From Pseudomonas viridiflava (GTDB taxonomy: Bacteria; Pseudomonadota; Gammaproteobacteria; Pseudomonadales; Pseudomonadaceae), in NCBI GenBank assembly GCA_900596015.1, contig UVIF01000004.1, forward strand, positions 1 through 64,000: a stretch of 64,000 nucleotides of DNA. The letters are read 5' to 3'. Made by a program: the position numbers and the translations under genes. A model generated the notes under the pieces. It was not told the origin of the DNA, did not search any database, and saw only the letters and a program-made list of their open reading frames with translations. Numbering within the stretch: position 1 is the stretch's first letter; each line of letters starts with the position of its first letter. Shown piece by piece: positions 17,426 to 28,148 of the stretch.

Positions 17426-18393
17426 CGACGGCGCGCTGCCACGTAGGGCCGCGCCGTGGCGGCCAGCGCATCGGCCATGGAGGTGGGCGGCTGCCAGCCC
17501 AGCAACTGGCGATTCTTGTCAATGTCGACTTCCAGGGAGTCGAACAGCCGTTGCGTCACTGCGCCCTGCCCCACGGCATTCGCCACGCGGCTCATCCACG
17601 GCAACGGCACATCGATCAGCCGCGGCTGCTTGCCCATCGCCGCAGCCATGGCGCGCACCAGGTTCGCAGTGGACACCGGCTCGCCATCACTGACCAGAAA
17701 GGTCTGATTGGCCGCAGCCGGATGTTCCAGGCAGGTGCACACCAGGTCCGCCAGATTATCCAGCGCCACCAGGCTGCGACGGTTGTTGGTCCTGCCGAAA
17801 GGCAGCGGCACACCACTGCTCACCAGCCGCAGCAGCGTCTGGAAATTCGCGCGCACGCCTGGCCCGTACACCAGCACGGGGCGAATGATCACCACCTCCA
17901 TCCCGGTGCTTTGCGCCAATGCTCGCAAGCCCACTTCCGCTTCCAGTTTGGAAATACCGTAGGCATCGCGCGGAGACGGCTCGTCGTCGGCCCGAAACGG
18001 CTGGCCGGGCTCGGTAGCTTCGCCATTGACCTTGATCGAACTGATGAAGACAAAGCGCCGCACCCCGGCCTGCGCGGCCTGGCGGGCAAGGTTCAGCGTG
18101 CCTTCGACATTCACCCGGCGAAATTCGGACAAGGGATCGGCATGGGACTCGCGCATCACATGCACACGCGCAGCGGCGTGCACCACACTGTCAATGCCGG
18201 CCAGCGCGCTGGTCCAGTCGGTGTCGGCGGCCAGCGTGGACACCACGCAGCCTTCCACCCCAATGGGCAGCTTGGTGTAGGCGCGGCGCACGGCGGCGCG
18301 GGTGATCGGGCAGCCCAGCCGCACCAGCCGAGCCGCGACGGCGGCACCGACAAAACCCGACGCGCCAGTTACCAAAACAGCTTTCGAGATCAT
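17422..18393 (-). CDS. NAD-dependent sugar epimerase/dehydratase of the WbpV/WbpK type
   Basis: The 323-aa extended SDR protein has VLVTGASGFVGAAVAARLV at the N-terminus, the DSVVHAAARVHVM segment, and the catalytic Y-x3-K as DAYGISKLEAE. It resembles the 4-reductase/epimerases WbpV and WbpK, which act after WbpM to give UDP-QuiNAc or UDP-FucNAc, the substrates of WbpL. The exact sugar cannot be told from sequence. It lies 24 bp after the wbpZ-like gene and overlaps wbpL by 4 nt. Confidence 0.82.
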   Translation of the reverse strand: MISKAVLVTGASGFVGAAVAARLVRLGCPITRAAVRRAYTKLPIGVEGCVVSTLAADTDWTSALAGIDSVVHAAARVHVMRESHADPLSEFRRVNVEGTLNLARQAAQAGVRRFVFISSIKVNGEATEPGQPFRADDEPSPRDAYGISKLEAEVGLRALAQSTGMEVVIIRPVLVYGPGVRANFQTLLRLVSSGVPLPFGRTNNRRSLVALDNLADLVCTCLEHPAAANQTFLVSDGEPVSTANLVRAMAAAMGKQPRLIDVPLPWMSRVANAVGQGAVTQRLFDSLEVDIDKNRQLLGWQPPTSMADALAATARPYVAARRR

Positions 18394-18417
18394 GGGCGAG
18401 CACCTTGGTCGAATGGG

Positions 18418-19533
18418 TTAACGCTGCAATACGTCGTGATACAACTGCACATAACTGTCCGCCATCCCCTGCGCGGTGAACACCTGCTGGAAGCGACGCG
18501 CCGCAGCGGCGCCCATGCCACTGGCCAGGGCTTCATCGTTCCACAATGTGTGCATGGCCGCCGCCAGCGCCTGGGGATCGCGCGGCGGAATCACCAGTCC
18601 GGTTTCACCGGCCCGGTTGATGTAGCTCATGCCGCTGCCGATGTCGCACGAGATCATCGGCTTGCCATACATGGCGCCTTCCAGCAGCGAAATGCCGAAC
18701 GACTCGGAACGCAGGTGCGACGGAAACACGAAGGCGTGGCAGAGGGTCAGCAGCGCCGCCTTGTCTTCATCCGGCAAGCCGCCGAGAAAATGCACGTTGC
18801 TCACTTCAAGCTGCCGGGCATAGGCCTTGAGCTCAGCCTCCAGATGGCCACCCCCAAGAATCACCACCGGCAAGCCGGTCGCCTTGGCAGCATCGAGCAA
18901 GTAGTTCAGACCCTTGTAATAGCGCAGCGCACCGACGAAGAGAAAGAACTTGCCGGGAAAGCGCGCCTGCCAGTGCGCCAGGCGGTCGGCAGACGGCGTT
19001 GGGTATGTGGCGGGGTCAAGGCCGAACGGAATGACTGACAACTTTTCGGTGAAGCGCTGCAGCACCGGGCTGCTGGCCGCGTAGTCGGGTGAAGACACGA
19101 CGATGCGGTCCATGGACCCGAGGAAGCGATTCATCAACGGCTGATACAACTTGAGCAGGGTCTTCTGCTTGATGATGTCGGAGTGATAACTGACCACCGA
19201 CGGCTTGCCGGTGCGGCTGGCAAAATGCACCAGGTCCATGAACGGCCACGGAAAGTGGTAGTGAATCAGATCCGCCTGGCTGGCCAAGTCCTTGAAATCG
19301 CCCAGCGCCGACCAGGAAAAGCCGGTAGAGGCCACGTGCAAATCGAGCTTGGCGCGGTGGGCCACATGGTGCCCTACCCGTTCGCCACGCGCCGCGCCGC
19401 GCTCGCTGAGGTACAACACCTCGGACTGCACACCGCCCGCGGCACATCCCTCTGCCAGCTGAAAGATGACCTGCTCGATACCGCCCATGGAATCGGGAAA
19501 GTACGTCTTGAAAAAGTGCAGCACCTTGATCAT
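18418..19533 (-). CDS. wbpZ: GT4 glycosyltransferase, WbpZ-like
   Basis: The 371-aa GT-B glycosyltransferase (family GT4) begins KVLHFFKTYFPDSMGGIEQV. It carries FFLFVGALRYYKGLNYLLDA at the start of the donor domain (about residue 178) and the E-x7-E type site in FGISLLEGAMYGKPMISCD. The sequence and position fit WbpZ, which adds the first D-rhamnose (or mannose) of the common polysaccharide antigen in P. aeruginosa. It overlaps the wbpY-like gene by 4 nt. Confidence 0.78.
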   Translation of the reverse strand: MIKVLHFFKTYFPDSMGGIEQVIFQLAEGCAAGGVQSEVLYLSERGAARGERVGHHVAHRAKLDLHVASTGFSWSALGDFKDLASQADLIHYHFPWPFMDLVHFASRTGKPSVVSYHSDIIKQKTLLKLYQPLMNRFLGSMDRIVVSSPDYAASSPVLQRFTEKLSVIPFGLDPATYPTPSADRLAHWQARFPGKFFLFVGALRYYKGLNYLLDAAKATGLPVVILGGGHLEAELKAYARQLEVSNVHFLGGLPDEDKAALLTLCHAFVFPSHLRSESFGISLLEGAMYGKPMISCDIGSGMSYINRAGETGLVIPPRDPQALAAAMHTLWNDEALASGMGAAAARRFQQVFTAQGMADSYVQLYHDVLQR

Positions 19534-20675
19534 CGGCTTTCCAACGTGCGGCGATAGGATATCAGCGTCTGTGCGGCGCAGCGGTCCCAGGAGAATCCGT
19601 CAGCGTGAGCCAGGCCCCGTTGCCGGGCCTCGGCGCGCCATGGGTCGTCTTCCAGCGCCTTGGCCATGTGCTGCGCCAAGGTGTCGATATCCATCGCCTC
19701 GCACATCAACGCCGCCTCGCCCGCCACTTCCAGCAAAGAAGAGTTGTTGGCACAGACCACCGGCACGCCCGAGCTCATCGACTCCAGCACCGGCAGGCCG
19801 AACCCCTCGTACAACGATGGAAAGGCGAACAATCGCGCGCCCGCGAACAGTACCGGCAAGTCCTCGGCCGGCACGAAACCCAGATAGCGCGCCCAGCCCT
19901 GGCGCTGCGCCGACTCGATGCGCGCAAAGATCGCCTCGTTCTGCCAGCCTCGGTAGCCGGCCAGGATCAACGGCCAGCGTTGGCGCGTGGCCAGCGGTAG
20001 CGTTTCGTAGGCCGTGAGCAGCGTCTCGATGTTCTTGCGCGGCTCGATGGTGCCGGCGAACAGGCTGTAGCCTTCGTGGCTCAACCCGTAGCGCCCGAGC
20101 ACTTCAGCGGTTTGCGCCGCGCTGCGCGGATGAAACTCGGGCGAACTGGCCAGCGGCACGGTATCGATCCGCTCGAGCGGCCAATCGAAATACGCGGCCA
20201 GTTCACGCCGGGTGAATTCGGAATCGGTGATCAGACGGTCCGCGCGCTTCAAGGTCAGCCGCAGCTCTTTCTGCAGGTAGCGCGCCAGCTGCGGCGCGTG
20301 GCACTGGGACCAGGTAAACGGCGACAGGTCGTGAAAGGTCGCGATGCGCGGCCCCTTGAACGGCGGCAGGTAATAATTGGGGCTGTGATACAGATAATCG
20401 CCATGCCCTTTCAGGGCACGCGCCTTGAGCAATGGCATCAGCAGACGATAGGCCTCGATGGCCAGAAAGTTCTTCTGAACTGCCCGCTTGAGGCTGTAGC
20501 CGCTACCGGAAGCGTCCGCTGCACTGGGCAGCGCTGGCAGAAAACTGCGCCCGGCGAAGAACTGCAGGTCAGTTATTTCCGGACTGCTCTGCAGGCGTCG
20601 CGCCAGCTCATAGGTATAACGCCCAATGCCCGTCAGCGGAAAGCGCACAGGCTCGACCGAAAGGACGACCTTCAT
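19530..20675 (-). CDS. wbpY: GT4 glycosyltransferase, WbpY-like
   Basis: The 381-aa GT4 enzyme starts with VLSVEPVRFPLTGIGRYTYE, a glycine-rich acceptor-domain opening usual in mannosyl/rhamnosyltransferases. Donor-domain motifs are YSLFAGTIEPRKNIETLLTA (near residue 203) and FPSLYEGFGLPVLESMSSG with the two conserved Glu. It is placed directly after rmd (TAAATG junction) and before the wbpZ-like gene, so it probably extends the D-rhamnan chain from GDP-D-rhamnose as WbpY does. Confidence 0.8.
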   Translation of the reverse strand: MKVVLSVEPVRFPLTGIGRYTYELARRLQSSPEITDLQFFAGRSFLPALPSAADASGSGYSLKRAVQKNFLAIEAYRLLMPLLKARALKGHGDYLYHSPNYYLPPFKGPRIATFHDLSPFTWSQCHAPQLARYLQKELRLTLKRADRLITDSEFTRRELAAYFDWPLERIDTVPLASSPEFHPRSAAQTAEVLGRYGLSHEGYSLFAGTIEPRKNIETLLTAYETLPLATRQRWPLILAGYRGWQNEAIFARIESAQRQGWARYLGFVPAEDLPVLFAGARLFAFPSLYEGFGLPVLESMSSGVPVVCANNSSLLEVAGEAALMCEAMDIDTLAQHMAKALEDDPWRAEARQRGLAHADGFSWDRCAAQTLISYRRTLESR

Positions 20676-21571
20676 TTATTGGGCAGCCAACATCCATTGC
20701 AGGGTGTCGCGTAACGGCGGCGTCTGCCAGTCGCCCACCAGCGAACGCAGGCGGGTATTGTCACCGCACAGCGTCTTCACTTCGTTGGCGCGTACGAATG
20801 CCGGGTTCACTTCCACACGGATGGAATGGCCGGTGATGCTTTCGCACAACTCGATCACTTCACGCAGCGAATGGGTGACGCCCGAGCTGACATTGACGGT
20901 CTGCCCCAAGGGCTTGTTTTCCAACAGCCCACGGTAGGCCGCGACCAGCGCACGTACGTCGCTGAAATCGCGCCACACGTCGAGGTTGCCCAGCTCGATC
21001 ACTGCGGCCTTGCGGCGGAAGTGCGATACGATCTTGGGCAACAGAAAATTGTCCGCCTGCCCCACCCCGGTGTAGTTGAACGGCCGGGTTACAACGATGG
21101 GCAAGCGGTTTTGCCACAAGCTGGCCATGTATTCCATGGCCAGCTTGCTGACGGCGTAATCGTTGGCCGGCGCGGGGGCCGTGCCTTCGTCCAGCATGCC
21201 TTCGGATGCATTGCCATACACATTGGCGCTACTGGCCAGCAATACACATTCAGGCGCCTTGCCCGAAGCGGCGACCGCTTCGAGCAGGTTGCGCGTACCA
21301 ATCAGGTTGACCTGATAGAACGCATCAGCCACGCCATGGCCCACGAACGCCAGTGCGGCGAGGTGAACCACGTAATCGGGCTGCAGCTCTGCCAGCAACG
21401 CGCTGAGCCTGGGTGCATCGTTCAGATCGGCCTGGTAGTAACCTGGCTCCTCCGACGGCTGACTGCCCAGACCGATGACTTCATACCCATGGGCCTGCAA
21501 CTCGGCGGCCATGTAGCGGCCGGTGAAACCCTGGATACCAGTGATCAATGCGCGTTTGCCGACATTAGCCA

Positions 21572-21572
<1 letters not shown>
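20676..21572 (-). CDS. rmd: GDP-6-deoxy-D-mannose reductase
   Basis: Rmd reduces the 4-keto group of GDP-4-keto-6-deoxy-D-mannose made by Gmd to give GDP-D-rhamnose. The 298-aa extended SDR has ALITGIQGFTGRYMAAELQA at the N-terminus, YVVHLAALAFVGH, and the catalytic Tyr-Lys pair in DYAVSKLAMEY. The start shares one base with the gmd stop (TGATG), a tight coupling. The substrate donor chain gmd-rmd-wbpY-wbpZ is continuous. Confidence 0.93.
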
Positions 21573-22876
<1,304 letters not shown>

Positions 22877-22899
22877 TTACATCGACGATACAACATCAA

Positions 22900-24318
22900 T
22901 CAGGGTTTGGTTTTCACCTTGGCAACATCACCACCAGGCAAACCTTGTTCGGGCTCGGGGCTGAGCCAGACGTTGACACTGTCGACACTCTCTTGGTTCA
23001 ACTTGCCACTCCAACGGTTCAACATAAACAGATTGGTAATGAAGTCGTACTGTGATCTCAGCAAATCCCTGCGCGCCTTGAACTCGTTCTGCACACTGGT
23101 CAACACGTCCACCGCGTTCACCACGCCATAGGCAAACGCCTTCTGCGCCGCCACGCTCGACTGTTGCGCCGAAGACAACGCGTTCTTGTTCGCGCGCATC
23201 TTCTCCACACTGGCCTGGGCCGTAAGATAGGCCGTGGTGGTTTCCTTCACTACTTGCCGACGCACACCTTCGAGTTCCTGCTCGGCAGCCAGTTGGTCAT
23301 CGTACAAACCCCGAACCCGCGCCGAGGTGGAACCGCCGCTGTAGATAGGCACCCTCACCCCCAACGTAGCCACGTAACTGTCGCTGCGAGGCGTCAAGGT
23401 ATTGTCGTAGCCCACGTCGCTCTGCTGAGCGCTCAGGCTCACACTCAGCTGCGGATAGTGCCCGCCCTTGCCTTCGCGCACCGCCGCATCGGCCGCCTCG
23501 GCGCCGCTCTGGTAAGCCTTGAGCAAGGGGTTGGCATCCATGGCTTGAGACACAAAATTGGCCAGCGGCACAGTCGGCGCCTGCAACGCCACGTCGTTGC
23601 GCACCCGACTCAACCGCTCGTCGATTCGCCGACCAACAATCTCGGACAACGCCTCACGACTGACCTGCACCTGGTTGCGCGCATCCACTTCCTGCGCCGC
23701 CAAGGCATCGACGCGTGCCTTGAGGTCGAGCTGATCGGTGATCTTGGCCATCTGCCGCTCGTAGAGCATGTTGATCCGATCAAGGTTCTTCTGCGTAGCC
23801 CGACGCTCGGCCTGCACCAGCTCCAGCTCGTCATCGGCAGCCAACGCGATGAAGTATCGCTTGGCCAGATCCACCGTGGCCTCGGCGTGGGAATCTTCGG
23901 CCTGGGCGCCCTTCTGCGCCGTGACGCTCTTGGCCTTTTGCCAGCCTTCCCACGCGGTCTTGTTGTACAGGTACTGAGTCAGGCTCAGCGAATAGCTCTT
24001 GTTGTCGTAGATCTCACGCGCCGCGTCGTCCTTGCGCAAAATCCGGTTGAAATTGCTCTGCGCCGACAACTGCGGCAGCAGGCCGCCCAGAGCTTCGCGC
24101 TGCTGCTCGGACGCGGACCGCGCCCGGGCATAGGCTGCCAGCACGCGCGGGTCTTCAAGACGCGCCTCGCGGTACAGGCCTGCCAGATCCAGTGCGTAGG
24201 TCGAAGCCGACACCGGTGGCTTGGGCGGGACATCGCTGGGAACCAGCGGTTCGGCGCCAACGGCTTGCAACGCCAACATGCTCAACATCACACCAGGTAA
24301 CAAACGCGACACAGTCAT
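22900..24318 (-). CDS. TolC-family outer-membrane channel of a type I secretion system
   Basis: The 472-aa protein has a short signal peptide (SRLLPGVMLSMLALQAVGAE) and the TolC fold in two repeats of long helical stretches, with DLAGLYREARLEDPRVLAAY opening the first repeat and VPIYSGGSTSARVR in the second. It forms the outer-membrane exit duct of a type I secretion system (AprF/PrtF class). Its ATG overlaps the adaptor gene's stop by 4 nt. The gene order exporter-adaptor-pore is that of aprDEF/prtDEF operons. Cargo is most likely the RTX protein at 29054 and possibly the protease at 46201. Confidence 0.9.
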   Translation of the reverse strand: MTVSRLLPGVMLSMLALQAVGAEPLVPSDVPPKPPVSASTYALDLAGLYREARLEDPRVLAAYARARSASEQQREALGGLLPQLSAQSNFNRILRKDDAAREIYDNKSYSLSLTQYLYNKTAWEGWQKAKSVTAQKGAQAEDSHAEATVDLAKRYFIALAADDELELVQAERRATQKNLDRINMLYERQMAKITDQLDLKARVDALAAQEVDARNQVQVSREALSEIVGRRIDERLSRVRNDVALQAPTVPLANFVSQAMDANPLLKAYQSGAEAADAAVREGKGGHYPQLSVSLSAQQSDVGYDNTLTPRSDSYVATLGVRVPIYSGGSTSARVRGLYDDQLAAEQELEGVRRQVVKETTTAYLTAQASVEKMRANKNALSSAQQSSVAAQKAFAYGVVNAVDVLTSVQNEFKARRDLLRSQYDFITNLFMLNRWSGKLNQESVDSVNVWLSPEPEQGLPGGDVAKVKTKP

Positions 24319-25640
24319 TCCTCGATCATCGACTTGGCGAACATGTTACGGGCCGGCTTGAGCAGGTATTCAAGCATTGTGCGGTCGCCTGCGTTGATCA
24401 GCACATCAGCGGGCATGCCGGGCTGCAGCCTGCGATCGCCCAGGGTCTTCAGGCCTCGCTCAGTCACCTTCACGCGAACCAGGTAATAGGAATCTCCGGA
24501 GCGTTCATCCTTCAGCGCGTCTGCGGAAATTCGCGTAACTTCGCCGTCGATCTCCGGTGTGGTGGCGTTGTTGAACGCGCTGAAGCGAATGTCGGCGCGC
24601 TTACCCATCTCTAAACGGTCAATATCAGCCGGAGCCACGCGCGCCTCGACAATCAATTCGGCCGCCGCCGGCACGATGTCCAGCAAAGGGGTTCCAGCAC
24701 TGACTACGCCACCTACGGTATGGACCTTCATATCCAGCACCATGCCGCTTTCAGGCGCACGTATGACCACCCGCGAAAGACGGTCGTTGAGCGCTGCTTC
24801 CTTTTCCTGCAGATCGAACACCTGGGCCTGTACATCGGACAGATCATTGGCTACATCGGAGCTGAATTTCTTGTTTAGCTGAACGATGGATAGCTCGGTC
24901 TCGCTGATCTGCAGTTGAGTCTTGAGTATGGTGGACTGATGGTCGGCCACTTCTGTTTTGAGCATGTCGAGCTTGCGCTCCTGCTCCAACAAACGCTGAT
25001 TATCGACGAAACCCTGAGACAGCAAGTCCTTAAGCTGGACGATCTCGCCACTGTAGGACTTCTCGAGGTTCTGCTTGGTCCTGATCATGCCCTGTAGGCC
25101 TGATATCTGCTGCTTGAGCTGACTGATACGCTCGCGCTGCACGGAGATTTCGCTCAGGCGCGAATCATGCCGTGCTTTGAACACTTGCTGCTCTCCGGCC
25201 AATGCCTCCATGGCACGGTCCGAGTCGGTGCCGGTCATCTGCACCGGCGGAACTGATTGCAATCCATCGCGCTCGGCACGCAACCGTGCCTCTTTGTAGC
25301 GGGCAACGATCAGTTGATTACGCGTGGATTCGTATTCTGCACTCAACTGAGCTTCGTCGAGGACGATCAGCGGGTCGCCCTGCTTGACCATGTCGCCGTC
25401 GCGCGCGTTGAGTTCCTTGATGATGCCGCCTTCCAGATGCTGGACGGTCTTGCGATAGCTCTGCACGGTGACGATACCGCTGCCATGTACCGCATTGCTC
25501 AGAGGCGCAACGGCCGCCCACGTACCGAATATCCCGAAGGTGACGAAGATGATGGTGAAACCGACCCGGCGAATGCCGCGATCGGAGATAGGCATGTCAT
25601 CGAAATTGTGGTCGAACGTGCTAATGGCTTTACTGGTCAT
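24315..25640 (-). CDS. HlyD/PrtE-family periplasmic adaptor of the type I secretion system
   Basis: The 441-aa membrane fusion protein has a single N-terminal membrane segment (RRVGFTIIFVTFGIFGTWAA, about residues 24-43), the first lipoyl half YRKTVQHLEGGIIKELNARD, a long coiled coil (about 110-290), and the C-terminal beta-barrel region ending in a conserved MPADVLINAGDRTMLEYLLK-type tail. It bridges the ABC exporter and the TolC-like pore. I choose the ATG at 25640 (MTSKAISTFDHNFDD), 13 bp after the exporter stop; a longer in-frame start at 25742 would overlap the exporter gene. Confidence 0.9.
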   Translation of the reverse strand: MTSKAISTFDHNFDDMPISDRGIRRVGFTIIFVTFGIFGTWAAVAPLSNAVHGSGIVTVQSYRKTVQHLEGGIIKELNARDGDMVKQGDPLIVLDEAQLSAEYESTRNQLIVARYKEARLRAERDGLQSVPPVQMTGTDSDRAMEALAGEQQVFKARHDSRLSEISVQRERISQLKQQISGLQGMIRTKQNLEKSYSGEIVQLKDLLSQGFVDNQRLLEQERKLDMLKTEVADHQSTILKTQLQISETELSIVQLNKKFSSDVANDLSDVQAQVFDLQEKEAALNDRLSRVVIRAPESGMVLDMKVHTVGGVVSAGTPLLDIVPAAAELIVEARVAPADIDRLEMGKRADIRFSAFNNATTPEIDGEVTRISADALKDERSGDSYYLVRVKVTERGLKTLGDRRLQPGMPADVLINAGDRTMLEYLLKPARNMFAKSMIEE

Positions 25641-25653
25641 CGATGAAATCCTT

Positions 25654-27495
25654 TCACACGCCGGTCGATTGGGTGTTGGCCGGGCCGGCGGGCGGCTTTG
25701 CTGCAGGAGGCGCGACTGGCGCAGTTGGTGGGTTCGGTGCAACTGGGGCGCCAGGCGATGCAGGCGTACTTGGCGTGCCTGGCGCTGGCTGGGCTACGCG
25801 AGGCTGACCCTTGTTCTGTTGCGCCGCCAACTCGGCAATCACCTTGTCACGCGGGCCGTACATCGAAATGGTACCTGCCGACATCACCAGAATGTGGTCA
25901 AGGCGAGACAGGATGTTGGGGCGATGTGAAACGATGAAGACCGTCGAGCCGTTTTCCTTGACCTTCTGCAAGGCCACGCCCAGCGCTCGCTCGCCTACTT
26001 CGTCGAGATTCGAATTCGGCTCGTCGAGCACGATCAGCTTGGGGCTGCCATAAAGGGCACGCGCCAGGCCCACCCGTTGACGCTGTCCACCAGACAAATT
26101 CACGCCATCGCTGCCGATGATGGTGTCGTAACCGTCTGGCAGCATTAGAACCATCTCGTGCACACCGGCAGTCTGCGCAGCGAGCACGACCTTCTCCGCA
26201 TCGACCTTTTCGAAACGGGCAATGTTGTCGCTGATGGTGCCTTCGAAGAGCTCGATATCCTGCGGCAGGTAGCCTACATAGGGCCCCAGCTCGTGCTTGT
26301 CCCAGGTACTGATATCGGCGCCATCGAGGCGAACCACGCCGTGCTGAGGTGGCCAGATGCCCATCAAGGCTCGTACCAACGTGGACTTGCCTGCCGCGCT
26401 CGGGCCGACGATGCCCACGATGGCCCCAGCCGGTGCGACGAAGCTGATATTACGAATGACAGGCGCTTTGGCGCCAGGCGGGGCCACAACCAGATTCTCG
26501 ACTTGTATGTGGCCTTGTGGGGCAGGCAACGGCATCCGCTCCGGCTCGGCGTTGAGCTTGTCCAACACCTCATTCAGACGCCCATACTGAACCTTCGCAC
26601 CCACGAAGCCCTTCCAGCTTCCGATCATCTGATCAATGGGCGCCAGCGCGCGACCAAGCAGAATCGAGCCAGCCATCAACAGCCCAGGATTGATCTCGTG
26701 AATGATCACCAGGTAAGCGCCCATCGCGAGCATGATGGACTGCGACCACATGCGGAACGTCTTGGAGATGGACGTAACCGCCCCGCCCTTGTCACTTGCA
26801 TTGGATTGCAAGAGTAATATCCGGCGTTGGCGTACGGCCCAGCGATTCATCAGTGTCTCGAGCATGCCCATGGACTCGATGACTTCGGCGTTACGCAGGT
26901 TCTTGGTCGTGGCTACGTTGGACTTGACACTTTGCAGGTTGGCATCAGCCAAGGCCTGGGTCGTGAAGCGATGATTCATGAATGCCAGCACGACAAGAAC
27001 GACTCCGCATCCAACGGTCATCCAGCCGAACCATGGGTGAAACATGAACATCACTGCGGTGTAGATCGGAAACCAAGGCGCATCAAAAAAAGCGAAGAGT
27101 CCAGGCCCAGTCAAAAATTGCCGCAGAGATGTCAGATCGTTCAATGACTGAGCAGTCGCATCCATCCCGCCGCTGTTAAGCGCGCGCTTGAAGCTGGCAC
27201 GGTAGACATCACGACTGAGCAGTACATCAAGGCGATTACTTATGCGGACCATCATGCGCGATCTCACCCACTCCAGAGCGCCCATGGTGATCATCAACAC
27301 TGTGAGAATCAGCGTCAGCATAATCAGTGTCGAACTGCTGCTGGATGGCACGACCCGCCCAGAAATCTGGATCATGTAGAACGTCGGAACCAGCATCAGC
27401 GCGTTGACGAAGAAGCTGAACACACCTACGGAGACAAAGCTGCTTTTGCAGGCCTTAAGGGCGGCTTGCAAATTATTTTCCGGTAAACGACTCAT
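25654..27495 (-). CDS. Type I secretion ABC exporter (PrtD/AprD family)
   Basis: The 613-aa exporter combines about six membrane segments (residues 18-300) with one ABC ATPase domain (about 328-560). Walker A is GPSAAGKS at 364-371, the signature LSGGQ at 467-471, Walker B LIVLDE at 487-492, and the switch His is in IVSHRP. No N-terminal C39-like domain is present, as usual for RTX exporters of proteases and S-layer proteins. An odd feature is a C-terminal tail of about 48 residues (566-613) almost entirely Pro, Ala, Gly, Thr and Ser, absent from typical PrtD proteins. It starts the exporter-adaptor-pore operon and is divergent from the 28149 gene. Confidence 0.92.
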   Translation of the reverse strand: MSRLPENNLQAALKACKSSFVSVGVFSFFVNALMLVPTFYMIQISGRVVPSSSSSTLIMLTLILTVLMITMGALEWVRSRMMVRISNRLDVLLSRDVYRASFKRALNSGGMDATAQSLNDLTSLRQFLTGPGLFAFFDAPWFPIYTAVMFMFHPWFGWMTVGCGVVLVVLAFMNHRFTTQALADANLQSVKSNVATTKNLRNAEVIESMGMLETLMNRWAVRQRRILLLQSNASDKGGAVTSISKTFRMWSQSIMLAMGAYLVIIHEINPGLLMAGSILLGRALAPIDQMIGSWKGFVGAKVQYGRLNEVLDKLNAEPERMPLPAPQGHIQVENLVVAPPGAKAPVIRNISFVAPAGAIVGIVGPSAAGKSTLVRALMGIWPPQHGVVRLDGADISTWDKHELGPYVGYLPQDIELFEGTISDNIARFEKVDAEKVVLAAQTAGVHEMVLMLPDGYDTIIGSDGVNLSGGQRQRVGLARALYGSPKLIVLDEPNSNLDEVGERALGVALQKVKENGSTVFIVSHRPNILSRLDHILVMSAGTISMYGPRDKVIAELAAQQNKGQPRVAQPAPGTPSTPASPGAPVAPNPPTAPVAPPAAKPPAGPANTQSTGV

Positions 27496-28148
27496 AGTAT
27501 CCGTACTTCAAAAAAGGCGAAAACGGCGGGCATTGTACCACCGGCACCAGAGCGCGGGGCGCAATCATTAATATGACCAAGTGATGACCCCGACTGGTGT
27601 AATCATTCGCCATAATATGGAAGCCGAGCGAATGAGAACATAGCTATTGTCTGATTTTTTATTCAGCAAGCATGCCGGTTTGTGACATCGGATCGGGACG
27701 TCGCGCCAAATTCAGCTAGAGGTTAGTTGCTTGCGAAGACCTGTAAGCCAAGGGTGGTGCATTCCCTCCTCATCATCAGAATCGAGCGACAGTAAAGCTG
27801 GCTTAAAGCCACCATTAGAGCGACCAGAATCTGTCACTATTTTTTTAGATTATTATTACTTACTGCAATCTATTGATTTTACTAGGATTATTATATTTTT
27901 ATTCAGACTGACCTAGAGCAATGATGACTCAATAGTGAACGCCGTAATACGTCGTAACATTCTGTGCTAACCGCTCGTAGGATGTATTCCGGCCGCGTGT
28001 AAGAATTTTTACATTCAGTGATTGACATCACACCCCGTCTGGCTCAATCATCCTAGCTTCAAGGGACACCAGCGCTGGTTGATCGCTTATTACAGGTTTG
28101 CCGTTTTTTAGATGGCACGGTGGTTAAGCCAACAGGAAATGGAAATTC
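27496..28148. other. Divergent promoter region between exporter operon and its probable cargo
   Basis: These 653 bp hold no convincing gene. The centre (27830-27910) is very AT-rich, as in regions bound by H-NS-like MvaT/TurB proteins. A perfect TTGACA lies at 28023-28028 but no good -10 follows at 16-18 nt. TGTAAGAATTTTTACA at 27998-28013 is a near-palindrome (TGTAA/TTACA arms) and might be an operator. GGA six nt before the ATG at 28149 is the ribosome binding site of the downstream gene. Confidence 0.5.

Noticed and set aside
28023..28051. Perfect TTGACA as -35 of the 28149 gene
   Set aside because: No acceptable -10 hexamer is found 16-18 nt downstream (TCAATC/CAATCA), so I left it as a note and not a feature.
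28113..28128. TGGCACG followed by TT at the spacing of a sigma-54 promoter
   Set aside because: The -12 part reads TTAAG and not TTGCA, and the start of transcription would fall about 10 nt before the ATG, cutting off the ribosome binding site.
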